DNA of 64,000 bases from Dorea_D sp963559605 (GCA_963559605.1 CAUWLL010000009.1:16431-80430), one strand, 5' to 3'; shown: positions 51,618 through 60,191, counted from the first letter of the stretch. A program made the numbers and translations. Notes: generated by a model from the letters alone, not told the origin.

Positions 51618-52550
51618 TTATGAACGTGCGATTTCACTGAGTTTCTGGATTAAACTTTTATCCATAGGAATATGGAATACTTCTGAGATCACTTGTGTCC
51701 AGCCATGAATAAAGTAAATCCATCCGTCTTCTATATGAAGGTTTTTCTCCTCAGCCTGAGCCTCCGCCTGTTCTTTGAAAATAAGATTGCCGCGATAATT
51801 GATTTCCCATACAAGGCTGTCTTTCGGAAAATCACATGCATCTGTAAGTGGAGAACCGGGGGCATCTTTTCCAAGTCCGGTAGCGTTTACGATCAGGGAA
51901 TGTGGCTTTAACCCGGAAAGTGTTTTGTCATTGTCAGCAGGAGTTGGATTGTGAAGGTATTCCATTTTTGTCTTTTTTTCCAAATCCTTTAAAAGCTCAT
52001 TTGCGGATACCAGACGAGGAACACTTCGATTGGCGATAATGATTCTTCCGGGAATATTATCGCCGTGTTTGTCGTCTGTAAGATACAAAGACATAGCGAG
52101 TGAGCTTCCGCCTGCACCCAGAAGCAGAACGTCTCCGTCGTGATCCTTCCAGTAGTTTTCCGGTACAAAATTCTCAAGTGCTAAGCCGCTGGAAATCGGA
52201 TCTTTCGCATGTCCGCATAATTTGCCGTCTTTTTTACTGATAGAAGAAATTTCTCCCAGTTTTAAAGCGTAAGGATCAAGGTAGTCAAAAAGATCTTTTG
52301 CGGCATTGTAAAGGTCGATTTTATGAGTAGTGACAAGCGCACCTAAAGAATTAGGATCGTTTTTGATGTAATTGACAACCTTGCGATATTCATCGGCAGG
52401 AGAATGGGGAGCAAAGTCGAATCCCTTGATACATGCGTCAAGGTTCAGGGCTTCGGCCCATTTTGGGAAAACCTTCATGATGGAAGATTTGGAGGTGGTT
52501 ACTCCGATAAAGTAAAAGGTTGGAGTTTTTGCTGGTTCATAACTATTCAT
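51618..52550 (-). CDS. Shikimate/quinate dehydrogenase-like oxidoreductase
   Basis: A 310-residue enzyme with the shikimate dehydrogenase fold: N-terminal substrate domain with GVTTSKSS (family SKSP/HN region), catalytic Lys77 in LVTTHK and Asp117 in GHAKDP, then Rossmann domain VLLLGAGGSSLA (near 143-154) and NATGLG. The sequence is far from housekeeping AroE, so a different hydroxylated ring or sugar-acid substrate is expected. It is the first gene of the minus-strand operon, directly behind the palindrome-controlled promoter. Confidence 0.85.
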   Translation of the reverse strand: MNSYEPAKTPTFYFIGVTTSKSSIMKVFPKWAEALNLDACIKGFDFAPHSPADEYRKVVNYIKNDPNSLGALVTTHKIDLYNAAKDLFDYLDPYALKLGEISSISKKDGKLCGHAKDPISSGLALENFVPENYWKDHDGDVLLLGAGGSSLAMSLYLTDDKHGDNIPGRIIIANRSVPRLVSANELLKDLEKKTKMEYLHNPTPADNDKTLSGLKPHSLIVNATGLGKDAPGSPLTDACDFPKDSLVWEINYRGNLIFKEQAEAQAEEKNLHIEDGWIYFIHGWTQVISEVFHIPMDKSLIQKLSEIARS

Positions 52551-52586
52551 CTGTCATCATCCTTTCTTATGAAGTTATAATATAAT

Positions 52587-52600
52587 TATGTTATAACATA
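52587..52600. promoter_or_regulatory. GntR-type operator D, perfect palindrome
   Basis: TATGTTATAACATA is a perfect 14-bp palindrome that covers the -10 of the minus-strand operon. Its 12-bp core ATGTTATAACAT differs from operators A and B at one base. Confidence 0.8.
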
Positions 52601-52618
52601 GTAAAAAAGTGATGTCAA
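52590..52618 (-). promoter_or_regulatory. Promoter of the dehydrogenase-lactonase-aldolase operon
   Basis: Minus strand TTGACA (52618-52613), 17-bp spacer, TATAAC (52595-52590). Confidence 0.8.
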
Positions 52619-52631
52619 TAAGAGAAACAAT

Positions 52632-52671
52632 AAAAGTAGGAATTGATTCTGAAAAATCAGCTCCTACTTTT
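52632..52671 (-). terminator. Terminator of the chromate-transporter genes
   Basis: AAAAGTAGGA (52632-52641) pairs with TCCTACTTTT (52662-52671), with a further inner GATT/AATC pairing. On the minus strand a T-containing tail follows. It isolates the downstream operon promoter from read-through. Confidence 0.8.
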
Positions 52672-52677
52672 AGTTTT

Positions 52678-53241
52678 TTACATTTTAAATATGATCCCAA
52701 CCGCTGCCCCGACGATGATCCAGATTAGTGGGTGTAGTTTTTTTAACCGTTTGTTTTGCATAAGGACGAAAAATGCAATAAGAATAAAAACATTCAGGTA
52801 ATGGATCTGTATTATGTGACCCGTATCCCCTGTGATTGTTACAAGTGCTATTTTTAAAAGCTCCCATACGGCGTATCCGATCAAGGCTGTGACAGTAGGG
52901 CGAATCCCATAAAATGCAGATTTTACAAGTGTATTTTCGCTGAAATTTTCCAAAAATCTTGCAATCAAGATGATGATGATAAGAGCCGGGGCAGTCAGCG
53001 TCAGAGTGGAAATGAGCGCTCCGGGGATTCCGGCAGCGTTATATCCTGCATAAGTTGCCATATTGATTCCTACAGGTCCCGGTGTACTTTCGCTGATTGC
53101 AACCATATTGGCAAGTTCTCCGGCAGTGTACCAGTCGTATTTTCGGGTTAAATCCATCAGGAACGGCAAGGTTGCCATACCTCCGCCAATGGAGAATAAA
53201 CCGATCTTAAAAAATTCATAAGCAAGTGTTAAGTAGATCAT
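52678..53241 (-). CDS. Chromate transporter family protein, half-size (second of pair)
   Basis: A 187-residue membrane protein with about six helices, a single CHR domain. Family motifs: FFKIGLFSIGGGMATLPFL near the N-terminus and SESTPGPVGINMATYAGY. Full-length ChrA has two such domains; here they are separate genes overlapping by 4 bp, to be assembled as a heterodimer. Many such pairs in gut anaerobes lie outside any metal-resistance context, so chromate export is only the family name. Confidence 0.9.
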   Translation of the reverse strand: MIYLTLAYEFFKIGLFSIGGGMATLPFLMDLTRKYDWYTAGELANMVAISESTPGPVGINMATYAGYNAAGIPGALISTLTLTAPALIIIILIARFLENFSENTLVKSAFYGIRPTVTALIGYAVWELLKIALVTITGDTGHIIQIHYLNVFILIAFFVLMQNKRLKKLHPLIWIIVGAAVGIIFKM

Positions 53242-53789
53242 GAAACCTTCTTACCTCCTACTTTCTTAGCAATCATACCTGTAATTCCGGAAAGCACGAT
53301 AATAAGAGCTGTTGGAACAGGGGTGAAACATGCCAAAATAAAGCTGCATGTAAAAAGTACAGCGCCTAACTTGTCCACAATGCCTTTTTTTGCCATGGTC
53401 ACCACCGTGTTTAGCATCAGCGCACATACAACAATGCGGATACCGGACAATGCATGGACAACGACAGGAAGGTCGATGAAGTTTTTTAAAATAGATGCGA
53501 TCAGGCAGATGATCAGGATAGACGGAGAGATGATTCCTAAGGTGGCGAAAAGCCCTCCGAAAAACCCGGCCTGTTTATATCCTACATAGGTGGCAGTATT
53601 TACAGCAATAATACCCGGCGTACACTGACCGATCGCGTACATATCCAGCACCTCCTCTTCGGTACACCACCCTCTGTCTGTGACAACTTCTCTTTGAAGC
53701 ATGGGAAGCATGGCAAGTCCTCCGCCAAAAGTCAGTCCGCCGATTTTAAAAAAGCTTACATAAAGTTCGCCTAGTTTTTGGATCTGCAT
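53238..53789 (-). CDS. Chromate transporter family protein, half-size (first of pair)
   Basis: A 183-residue partner with the matching motifs FFKIGGLTFGGGLAMLPML and GQCTPGIIAVNTATYVGY. AAAGGAG precedes its ATG. It may share a transcript with DUF4364 and the radical SAM gene upstream (58-bp gap), since I saw no promoter or terminator between them. Confidence 0.9.
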   Translation of the reverse strand: MQIQKLGELYVSFFKIGGLTFGGGLAMLPMLQREVVTDRGWCTEEEVLDMYAIGQCTPGIIAVNTATYVGYKQAGFFGGLFATLGIISPSILIICLIASILKNFIDLPVVVHALSGIRIVVCALMLNTVVTMAKKGIVDKLGAVLFTCSFILACFTPVPTALIIVLSGITGMIAKKVGGKKVS

Positions 53790-53847
53790 AGAAATAAAAC
53801 TCCTTTTATTAAAAACATTTTTGCGTGAGAATGGAAAACTTTTAAAA

Positions 53848-54360
53848 TCACAATAAATTTGCCATTATAGACGCGTAAATTTCCTGGTTTTTCTTCGTCC
53901 AGTTATTGGCAATGGTTTCGGCTTCATCTTTCGTCGGAACGGCGAGGGTAAGGTCGATCAGAGCCGTGCCTTTTTCCATTACCTGACAGCGTACCGAATA
54001 TTCGCCGGAGGAAGTTTCGTAAAAATCTGATTTTACAGAAACCTCATTCTTTAATTCATATCTTTTCTGTTTTAAAAATGTATGAATGTCTTCCCGGATG
54101 GCAGGGGAGATGTCATTTTCAAAATAGCGGATAGTGTCAGCGCCGTCTTCGGTTAAGTGATAAAATGTACGGCTGTGTGTACATTCTTCATGGACAAAGC
54201 CGGATTCGATCAATTCAGAAAGTGCCTGTTGCAGTTTAAAATATGTTGTGTATCCCTCGTCCAGAATAAATTCAGAGATTTGAGAGTTGGTGAGAGGGAA
54301 GTCCACGCGGTTTAACATATATAAAACAATCAGTTTATACAATTTAAAGGTTTCTGCCAT
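53848..54360 (-). CDS. DUF4364-family winged-helix protein
   Basis: A 170-residue protein. The first 75 residues form a winged-helix-like region (LYMLNRVDFPLTNSQISEFILDEGYTTYFKLQQALSELIESGFV, then YHLTEDG wing). The rest is a small beta-rich domain (VRCQVMEKGTALIDLTLAVPT). It matches the clostridial DUF4364 family, often annotated as a probable regulator; no target is known. It overlaps the radical SAM gene by 17 bp, so the two are translated in a coupled manner. Confidence 0.8.
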   Translation of the reverse strand: MAETFKLYKLIVLYMLNRVDFPLTNSQISEFILDEGYTTYFKLQQALSELIESGFVHEECTHSRTFYHLTEDGADTIRYFENDISPAIREDIHTFLKQKRYELKNEVSVKSDFYETSSGEYSVRCQVMEKGTALIDLTLAVPTKDEAETIANNWTKKNQEIYASIMANLL

Positions 54361-55285
54361 GTGTAAACTCCTTTCCCTGCCAGAGGTTGTGTTCTTTTAA
54401 ATATTGGTGAATGCCATTTAATACGCGACGTTTGTGACTGCTCCATTCAGGTTCTATGAGCAGAGCTTTCGGACCGTCTCCGGTCAGACGGTGGATGACA
54501 ATGTCCGGACTGAGCTGACAGATACAGGCGCCAATCCATTCAAAATATTCTTCCATGGATGGAATGTGAAACGGATGCTGCATATAATAGTCCGCAAGGT
54601 CTGTATGTTTTAAGATGTGGAGTAATTGCAGCTTTATACCTTGAATGTTTCTGGTGTTCAAATAACGGATGGTATCTGTCATTTTTTCTATATCTTCTCC
54701 CGGAAGCCCAAGGATCGTATGGACGATTACTTCAATGCCTGCCTCGCGTAAAGCATTTACTGCGCTTTCAAATACCGGAAGATCGTACCCTCTGCGAATG
54801 AATGCCGCGGTGTCTTCATGGATGGTCTGAAGTCCGAGTTCCACCCATACAGGTTTTCTTTTGTTCAGCTTCGTGAGAAGATCGATGATTTCTTTGTCCA
54901 GACAGTCCGGTCTGGTGGCGATTGATAAAATCTTAATATCCGGGTGTTCCAGCGCTTCCGTAAATATTCTCTCTAAATACGAACAGGGAGCATAGGTGTT
55001 GGTAAATGCCTGAAAATATGCAATATAAGAAGAAACGCCATATTTCTTTTCAGACAACGGGATTCCCCGGTCGATCTGTTCGGTAATTGTCAGACGGCTG
55101 TCTCCTGCAAAATCTCCGGATCCGGCTTCGCTACAGAAGATACAGCCTCTGCTTCCAAGCGTCCCGTCTCTATTGGGACAGGTCATACCGCCGTTTAGTG
55201 ATATTTTGTATATTTTTTTCCCAAAGGTATGCTTTAGATAATAGTCAAGAGAATAATATCGTTTTTCGTCCCAATATCTGCTCAT
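54344..55285 (-). CDS. TIGR01212-family radical SAM protein (YhcC-like)
   Basis: A 313-residue radical SAM protein. The cluster-binding Cys pattern lies in GMTCPNRDGTLGSRGCIFCSEAG, with one Cys in CPNRD and two in GCIFC, as in the YhcC family. Then come FQAFTNTYAP and LGLQTIHEDTAAFIRRGYD. The Met at 55285 behind AGGTAGGTG is used rather than GTG 55294. The reaction is unknown; the family is related to MiaB/Elp3-like radical SAM folds. Divergent from rho. Confidence 0.9.
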   Translation of the reverse strand: MSRYWDEKRYYSLDYYLKHTFGKKIYKISLNGGMTCPNRDGTLGSRGCIFCSEAGSGDFAGDSRLTITEQIDRGIPLSEKKYGVSSYIAYFQAFTNTYAPCSYLERIFTEALEHPDIKILSIATRPDCLDKEIIDLLTKLNKRKPVWVELGLQTIHEDTAAFIRRGYDLPVFESAVNALREAGIEVIVHTILGLPGEDIEKMTDTIRYLNTRNIQGIKLQLLHILKHTDLADYYMQHPFHIPSMEEYFEWIGACICQLSPDIVIHRLTGDGPKALLIEPEWSSHKRRVLNGIHQYLKEHNLWQGKEFTHGRNL

Positions 55286-55401
55286 ATATTTCACCTACCT
55301 GTATGTAACGAATTGGTCAGTCATAACAACTTGATGAAACCTTGTGTCGGCTGTATCAGTGCATGGCTGAATAATTATAATTATATCATTCCTCCTCTTT
55401 C

Positions 55402-55431
55402 TTGACAAGGGAGTAAAACGTGTAGTATAAT
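55402..55431 (+). promoter_or_regulatory. rho promoter
   Basis: TTGACA (55402-55407), 18-bp spacer, TATAAT (55426-55431); both hexamers are consensus. Transcript leader of about 60 nt. Confidence 0.85.
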
Positions 55432-55497
55432 TGTACATATTTCAAAAAAGTCGAGTCAGACCAAAGTTCCCAAAAGATATTGTGAAAGGAAGATAGG

Positions 55498-56844
55498 ATG
55501 AGAGAAAAGTATGAATCTCTGCCGTTAGCCACATTAAAGGATTTGGCAAAAGCAAGAGGAATGAAAGGTGTTTCTACAATAAAGAAAGCACAGTTGATAG
55601 AACTTATGTTGCAGGAAGATGAGAAAGAAAAGGAGACAAAACAGTTGACGGTGAAAGAGCTGTCGGCTAATACGGGAGATAAGGAATTAAAAGAACTTCA
55701 CGATATTGATAAGCTGGACAGTGGAATGTCGGTTCGCGGTATTTTGGAAGTAATGCCGGACGGCTATGGATTTATCCGAAGCGCGAATTATCTGCCGGGA
55801 GAGAACGATATTTATGTTTCGCCATCTCAGATCCGAAGATTTAATTTGAAAACCGGAGATATTTTGGAAGGTAATACGAGAATTAAGACGCAGCAGGAGA
55901 AGTTCAGCGCACTCTTATACCTGACGCTGATCAATGACATCGACCCGATGGTGGCGATGAGGAGAAAGAACTTTGAAGACTTAACGCCGATTTTCCCGGA
56001 CGAGAGATTAAAGTTGGAGTGTGGAAGGACAAGCACTGCCATGAGAATTGTAGACCTTCTGTCTCCAATCGGAAAAGGCCAGCGTGGGATGATCGTATCT
56101 CCGCCGAAGTCAGGTAAGACAACCTTGTTAAAACAGGTTGCATTGTCTATCCGGCAAAACAATCCGGAAGTTCATTTGTTGATCCTCTTGATCGACGAGC
56201 GTCCGGAGGAGGTTACAGATATTAAAGAAACCATTGAAGGAGAGAATGTGGAGGTTATCTACTCTACGTTTGATGAACTTCCGGAACATCATAAGAGAGT
56301 TTCCGAGATGGTGATTGAACGTGCGAAACGACTTGTAGAGCATAAAAAAGACGTTGTGATCCTGCTGGATAGTATTACAAGATTGGCAAGAGCATACAAT
56401 CTTACGGTGCCGCCGTCAGGAAGAACGTTGTCCGGTGGTCTTGATCCTGCCGCGCTTCATATGCCGAAACGTTTTTTCGGTGCAGCAAGAAATATGCGTG
56501 GCGGCGGAAGTCTTACAATTCTGGCAACGGCTCTTGTAGATACCGGAAGTAAGATGGATGATGTTATTTACGAGGAATTTAAAGGAACGGGTAACATGGA
56601 GTTAGTGTTAGACCGTAAGTTGTCCGAAAAGCGAATGTTTCCGGCTGTGGATATTCCGAAATCCGGTACGCGAAGAGAAGATCTTCTTCTCACCCCGCAG
56701 GAGCAGGAGGCTGTGGACAATATGCGCCGTGCCCTCAATGGAATGCGGGCAGAGGAGGCTGTGGAAAATATTCTCAATATGTTCTCCAGAACCCGTAATA
56801 ATGAGGAGTTAATGCAATTAGTAAAAAAGACAAAATTAATCTAG
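55498..56844 (+). CDS. rho: Transcription termination factor Rho
   Basis: A 448-residue hexameric RNA helicase. Short N-terminal helical domain (LPLATLKDLAKARGMKG), cold-shock-type RNA-binding domain (about 75-145; GYGFIRS, DIYVSPSQIRRF), then the RecA-like core: Walker A SPPKSGKTT, Walker B VVILLDSITRLARA, R-loop region GGGSLTILATALVDTGSKMDD. It lacks the long insertion between N-domain and RNA-binding domain seen in some high-GC bacteria. Its stop codon is the start of the rpmE -35 element. Confidence 0.97.
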   Translation: MREKYESLPLATLKDLAKARGMKGVSTIKKAQLIELMLQEDEKEKETKQLTVKELSANTGDKELKELHDIDKLDSGMSVRGILEVMPDGYGFIRSANYLPGENDIYVSPSQIRRFNLKTGDILEGNTRIKTQQEKFSALLYLTLINDIDPMVAMRRKNFEDLTPIFPDERLKLECGRTSTAMRIVDLLSPIGKGQRGMIVSPPKSGKTTLLKQVALSIRQNNPEVHLLILLIDERPEEVTDIKETIEGENVEVIYSTFDELPEHHKRVSEMVIERAKRLVEHKKDVVILLDSITRLARAYNLTVPPSGRTLSGGLDPAALHMPKRFFGAARNMRGGGSLTILATALVDTGSKMDDVIYEEFKGTGNMELVLDRKLSEKRMFPAVDIPKSGTRREDLLLTPQEQEAVDNMRRALNGMRAEEAVENILNMFSRTRNNEELMQLVKKTKLI

Positions 56845-56870
56845 ACAAGACGAATGTTTTATGATACAAT
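56842..56870 (+). promoter_or_regulatory. rpmE promoter
   Basis: TAGACA (56842-56847), 17-bp spacer, TACAAT (56865-56870). The first three bases are the stop codon of rho. The leader contains CGCG-TATAT-CGCG. Confidence 0.65.
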
Positions 56871-56941
56871 AACAAAGCTGTTTAGAAAACGAAACATAAT
56901 CGCGTATATCGCGTAACTAAAATAAAGAAGAGGTGAAAATC

Positions 56942-57145
56942 ATGAAAGAAGGAATCCATCCAGCATATCATCAGGCAACTGTAACTTGTAACTGTGGAAA
57001 CACTTTTGTAACAGGTTCTACAAACGAAGACATCCACGTAGAAATCTGTTCCAAATGTCATCCGTTCTATACAGGACAGCAGAAAGCAGCTCAGGCTCGC
57101 GGACGTGTTGATAAGTTTAACAAGAAATACGGCATGAACAAATAA
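56942..57145 (+). CDS. rpmE: Ribosomal protein bL31, zinc-binding form
   Basis: A 67-residue 50S subunit protein. Zinc ligands are in TCNCGN and CSKCHPFYTG, so it is the C+ form, whose zinc-free counterpart replaces it under zinc starvation in many bacteria. The Met at 56942 after AGAGGTG is the family start; an in-frame GTG at 56933 is part of the ribosome site. Confidence 0.97.
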   Translation: MKEGIHPAYHQATVTCNCGNTFVTGSTNEDIHVEICSKCHPFYTGQQKAAQARGRVDKFNKKYGMNK

Positions 57146-57157
57146 GTTTACATGTAT

Positions 57158-57190
57158 CGGGCTGAGGTTTGAAATCTCAGCCCGTTTTGT
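57158..57190 (+). terminator. rpmE terminator
   Basis: CGGGCTGAG (57158-57166) pairs with CTCAGCCCG (57176-57184), followed by TTTTGT. Confidence 0.9.
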
Positions 57191-57231
57191 ATGAATGATC
57201 AGACGACACTTAGAATACAAGGAGAACCTAT

Positions 57232-58164
57232 ATGAAATCATCAAATATCGGCGGTCAGGCAGTTCTGGAAGGCATTATGATGAGGCATAAAGATGATTAC
57301 GCGGTGGCAGTAAGAAAGCCTGACGGCGAAGTGTTTGTGAAAAAAGATAAATGTCACAGTGTGATTCCGTGGAAGAAATTAACGGAGATACCCTTTGTCA
57401 GAGGGGTTTTCAACTTTATCGATTCTATGGTATTGGGGATTAAGACGTTGACCTATTCTGCCGGTTTTTATGAAGAAGAGGAAGAGGAACTGACGAAGGA
57501 AAAAGCAGAGAAAAAAGAAAAGCAGGAAAAATGGCTGATGGGCGCAACGGTTGCATTTTCTATCGTTGCAGCAGTTGCGATATTTATGGTGCTTCCTTAT
57601 TTCTTGACCTCCTTTTTAAAGAATGTGGTTCCGTCATATACCGCTCGTACAGTCATTGAGGGCTTTGTAAGAATTGGGATATTTGTGCTGTATGTGGCAT
57701 TGATTTCTCGCATGGAAGATATTCAGAGGACGTTTATGTATCACGGCGCAGAACACAAATGTATCAACTGCATTGAGCACGGGCTTCCTCTTACTGTGGA
57801 GAATGTAAAGAAGAGTTCCAGACAGCACAAACGTTGTGGAACCAGCTTCTTGTTTTTGGTGCTTGCCATCAGTATCATACTTTTACTGCTTGTTCGTGTA
57901 GATTCACCAATCATGCGGGTGGTGGTAAGAGTGTTGCTTCTTCCGGTGATTGCGGGGATTTCCTATGAGGTGTTGAAACTGGCGGGAAGAAGCGATAATT
58001 TTCTTGTGAACCTCATCAGCAGTCCGGGTATGGCGATTCAGAAATTAACGACGAAAGAACCGGAAGAAGCGATGATCGAGGTGGCAATTGCAGCGGTAGA
58101 GGCTGTGTTTGATTGGAGAGCATATGAAGCAGAAAACTTTGGAACTTCAGAAGCTGTATCTTGA
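57232..58164 (+). CDS. DUF1385 membrane protein
   Basis: A 310-residue protein of the DUF1385 family: N-terminal NIGGQAVLEGIMMRHKD, four to five hydrophobic segments in the C-terminal two thirds, and the family signature YHGAEHKCINCIEHGLPLTVENVKKSSRQHKRCGTSFLF region with conserved His and Cys that could bind metal (signature spans roughly residues 180-220). Its function is unknown. In Clostridia it is regularly between rpmE and prmC/prfA, as here. It overlaps prmC by 41 bp. Confidence 0.92.
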   Translation: MKSSNIGGQAVLEGIMMRHKDDYAVAVRKPDGEVFVKKDKCHSVIPWKKLTEIPFVRGVFNFIDSMVLGIKTLTYSAGFYEEEEEELTKEKAEKKEKQEKWLMGATVAFSIVAAVAIFMVLPYFLTSFLKNVVPSYTARTVIEGFVRIGIFVLYVALISRMEDIQRTFMYHGAEHKCINCIEHGLPLTVENVKKSSRQHKRCGTSFLFLVLAISIILLLLVRVDSPIMRVVVRVLLLPVIAGISYEVLKLAGRSDNFLVNLISSPGMAIQKLTTKEPEEAMIEVAIAAVEAVFDWRAYEAENFGTSEAVS

Positions 58165-58993
58165 GGGACAGGAGATATTAAAAGAGCAGGGAATCTCGGA
58201 GTATTCTATAGATGCCTGGTATTTGCTGGAATATGTGACCGGGATTACGAAAGCTTCTTATTATGCAAATCCGTGCAGAGAACTTACGGAAGAACAGGCA
58301 AGACGTTATCGAAACTGTATTGAAAAGAGAAGCAGGAAAATTCCGCTACAGCATATTACCGGAGAGCAAGAATTTATGGGGTACACTTTTCGGGTGAATG
58401 AGCATGTGTTGATTCCGAGACAGGATACAGAGATCCTGGTGGAAGAAGCGTTAAAAAAGATAGGATCAGGGATGCATATCCTGGATATGTGTACCGGTTC
58501 GGGCTGTATTTTACTCAGCCTGTTAAAGATGAAGCAAGAGCGATACAGTGTAAGGGATTTAAAAGGTACAGGAGTGGATGTATCGGAAGAGGCTTTGAAA
58601 GTGGCAAAAGAAAATGCAAAACATCTTTCGGTAGAAGCGGTGTTTTTACAAAGTGACCTGTTTACACAGGTGGAGGGAGTGTACGATGTGATCGTGTCTA
58701 ATCCGCCTTATATCGAAACGGGAGTGATCGAAGAACTTCAGGAAGAAGTGAGGCTTCATGATCCGTATATCGCTTTGGACGGCAAAGAGGACGGTCTGTT
58801 TTTTTATCGCAAAATAATAAAAGAAAGTATTGCTTATATAAAGAGAGGCGGCTGGATACTGTTTGAGATTGGTTACGATCAGGCGGAAGCAGTGGCTGAA
58901 TTGTTAAAGAAGTCCGGCTACGGACAAGTATCTGTAAAAAAGGATTTGGCAGGTCTTGACCGCGTAGTGAGCGCCGTGTATTATGGAAGATAG
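58124..58993 (+). CDS. prmC: Peptide chain release factor N5-glutamine methyltransferase
   Basis: A 289-residue SAM-dependent enzyme that methylates the GGQ glutamine of release factors. An N-terminal helical substrate domain (1-80, ending PLQHITGEQEFMG) is followed by the methyltransferase domain with ILDMCTGSGCI (motif I) and catalytic VSNPPYIE. Met at 58124 with GGAGAG is chosen over the earlier TTG. It is followed by its substrate gene prfA, overlapping the open frame but not the true start of prfA. Confidence 0.96.
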   Translation: MKQKTLELQKLYLEGQEILKEQGISEYSIDAWYLLEYVTGITKASYYANPCRELTEEQARRYRNCIEKRSRKIPLQHITGEQEFMGYTFRVNEHVLIPRQDTEILVEEALKKIGSGMHILDMCTGSGCILLSLLKMKQERYSVRDLKGTGVDVSEEALKVAKENAKHLSVEAVFLQSDLFTQVEGVYDVIVSNPPYIETGVIEELQEEVRLHDPYIALDGKEDGLFFYRKIIKESIAYIKRGGWILFEIGYDQAEAVAELLKKSGYGQVSVKKDLAGLDRVVSAVYYGR

Positions 58994-59018
58994 CGGGGAA
59001 AATCAGGAGGAAAAAATT

Positions 59019-60089
59019 ATGTTTGATAAATTAGAGGATCTGCTCATTCGATTTGAGGAAATATTGAGTGAACTTCAAGAACCGGATGTGGCAAACGATC
59101 AGAATCGTTTCCGAAAGCTCATGAAAGAACAAAATGACCTGACTCCTATTGTGGAGGCATTTAAAGAATATAAATCCTGTAAGCAGGCGATTGCAGACAG
59201 CCTTGAGATGCTGGAGACAGAGACGGACGAGGAGATGAAGGAGCTTGCAAAAGAAGAATTGAATGAATCTAAGAAGCGGGTGGAGGAACTAGAACGCGAG
59301 CTTAAGATTCTTTTACTTCCGAAAGATCCAAACGATGATAAAAACGTTATGGTGGAGATTCGTGCAGGTGCAGGCGGAGACGAGGCGGCATTGTTCGCAG
59401 CAGAGATATACCGTATGTATATTCACTATGCAGAAAGCAGACGCTGGAAAGTAGAGCTTGTAGAGTGTGAAGAAATCGGTATCGGCGGAATGAAGAACGT
59501 GACTTTTATGATCACAGGAAACGGCGCTTATTCCGTAATGAAATATGAGTCCGGCGTACATCGTGTACAGCGTGTTCCCGAGACAGAGTCCGGCGGACGT
59601 ATTCATACGTCTACCATTACGGTAGCTGTTATGCCGGAAGCAGAGGAAGTGGATGTTCAGATTGATGAAAAAGATATTCGTATTGATGTTATGCGCGCTT
59701 CCGGTAACGGTGGACAGTGCGTTAATACGACAGATTCCGCAGTACGTCTGACACACTATCCGACAGGGATCGTTATTTACAGCCAGACAGAGAAGTCACA
59801 GCTTCAGAATAAAGAAAAAGCATTTGCGCTGCTCCGTGCAAAACTTTATGACATTGAGTGTCAGAAGAGACACGATGCCGAGTCAGAGGCAAGAAAGAGT
59901 CAGATTGGTACCGGAGACCGTTCTGAGAAGATCCGTACTTACAACTTCCCGCAGGGACGTGTGACGGATCACCGTATCGGCTTAACTTTATATAAGTTAG
60001 ACAAGATCATGAATGGAGACATCCAGGAAATCATTGATGCCTGTATAGCGGCTGATCAGGCGGCTAAGCTTGCAAATATGAACGAATAA
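59019..60089 (+). CDS. prfA: Peptide chain release factor 1
   Basis: A 356-residue release factor reading UAA and UAG. The GGQ motif (GNGGQCVNTTDSAVRL) catalyses peptide release. The stop-codon-reading PxT element is PET in RVPETESGGRIHTS. The Met at 59019 follows AGGAGG; the open frame into prmC is ignored. Placed directly after its modifying enzyme. Confidence 0.97.
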   Translation: MFDKLEDLLIRFEEILSELQEPDVANDQNRFRKLMKEQNDLTPIVEAFKEYKSCKQAIADSLEMLETETDEEMKELAKEELNESKKRVEELERELKILLLPKDPNDDKNVMVEIRAGAGGDEAALFAAEIYRMYIHYAESRRWKVELVECEEIGIGGMKNVTFMITGNGAYSVMKYESGVHRVQRVPETESGGRIHTSTITVAVMPEAEEVDVQIDEKDIRIDVMRASGNGGQCVNTTDSAVRLTHYPTGIVIYSQTEKSQLQNKEKAFALLRAKLYDIECQKRHDAESEARKSQIGTGDRSEKIRTYNFPQGRVTDHRIGLTLYKLDKIMNGDIQEIIDACIAADQAAKLANMNE

Positions 60090-60108
60090 ATTATGAGTGT
60101 AAAACACG

Positions 60109-60159
60109 CAGGTGAACAATAGGACTGATTGCAGTTTCTATTGGTCATCTGTATTGTTT
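60109..60159 (+). terminator. Terminator after prfA
   Basis: 60109-60122 (CAGGTGAACAATAG) pairs with 60138-60151 (CTATTGGTCATCTG) at 12 of 14 positions, followed by TATTGTTTT. Confidence 0.75.
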
Positions 60160-60191
60160 TATGTAAATGAAAACGATAGGGTAAAAATGCT

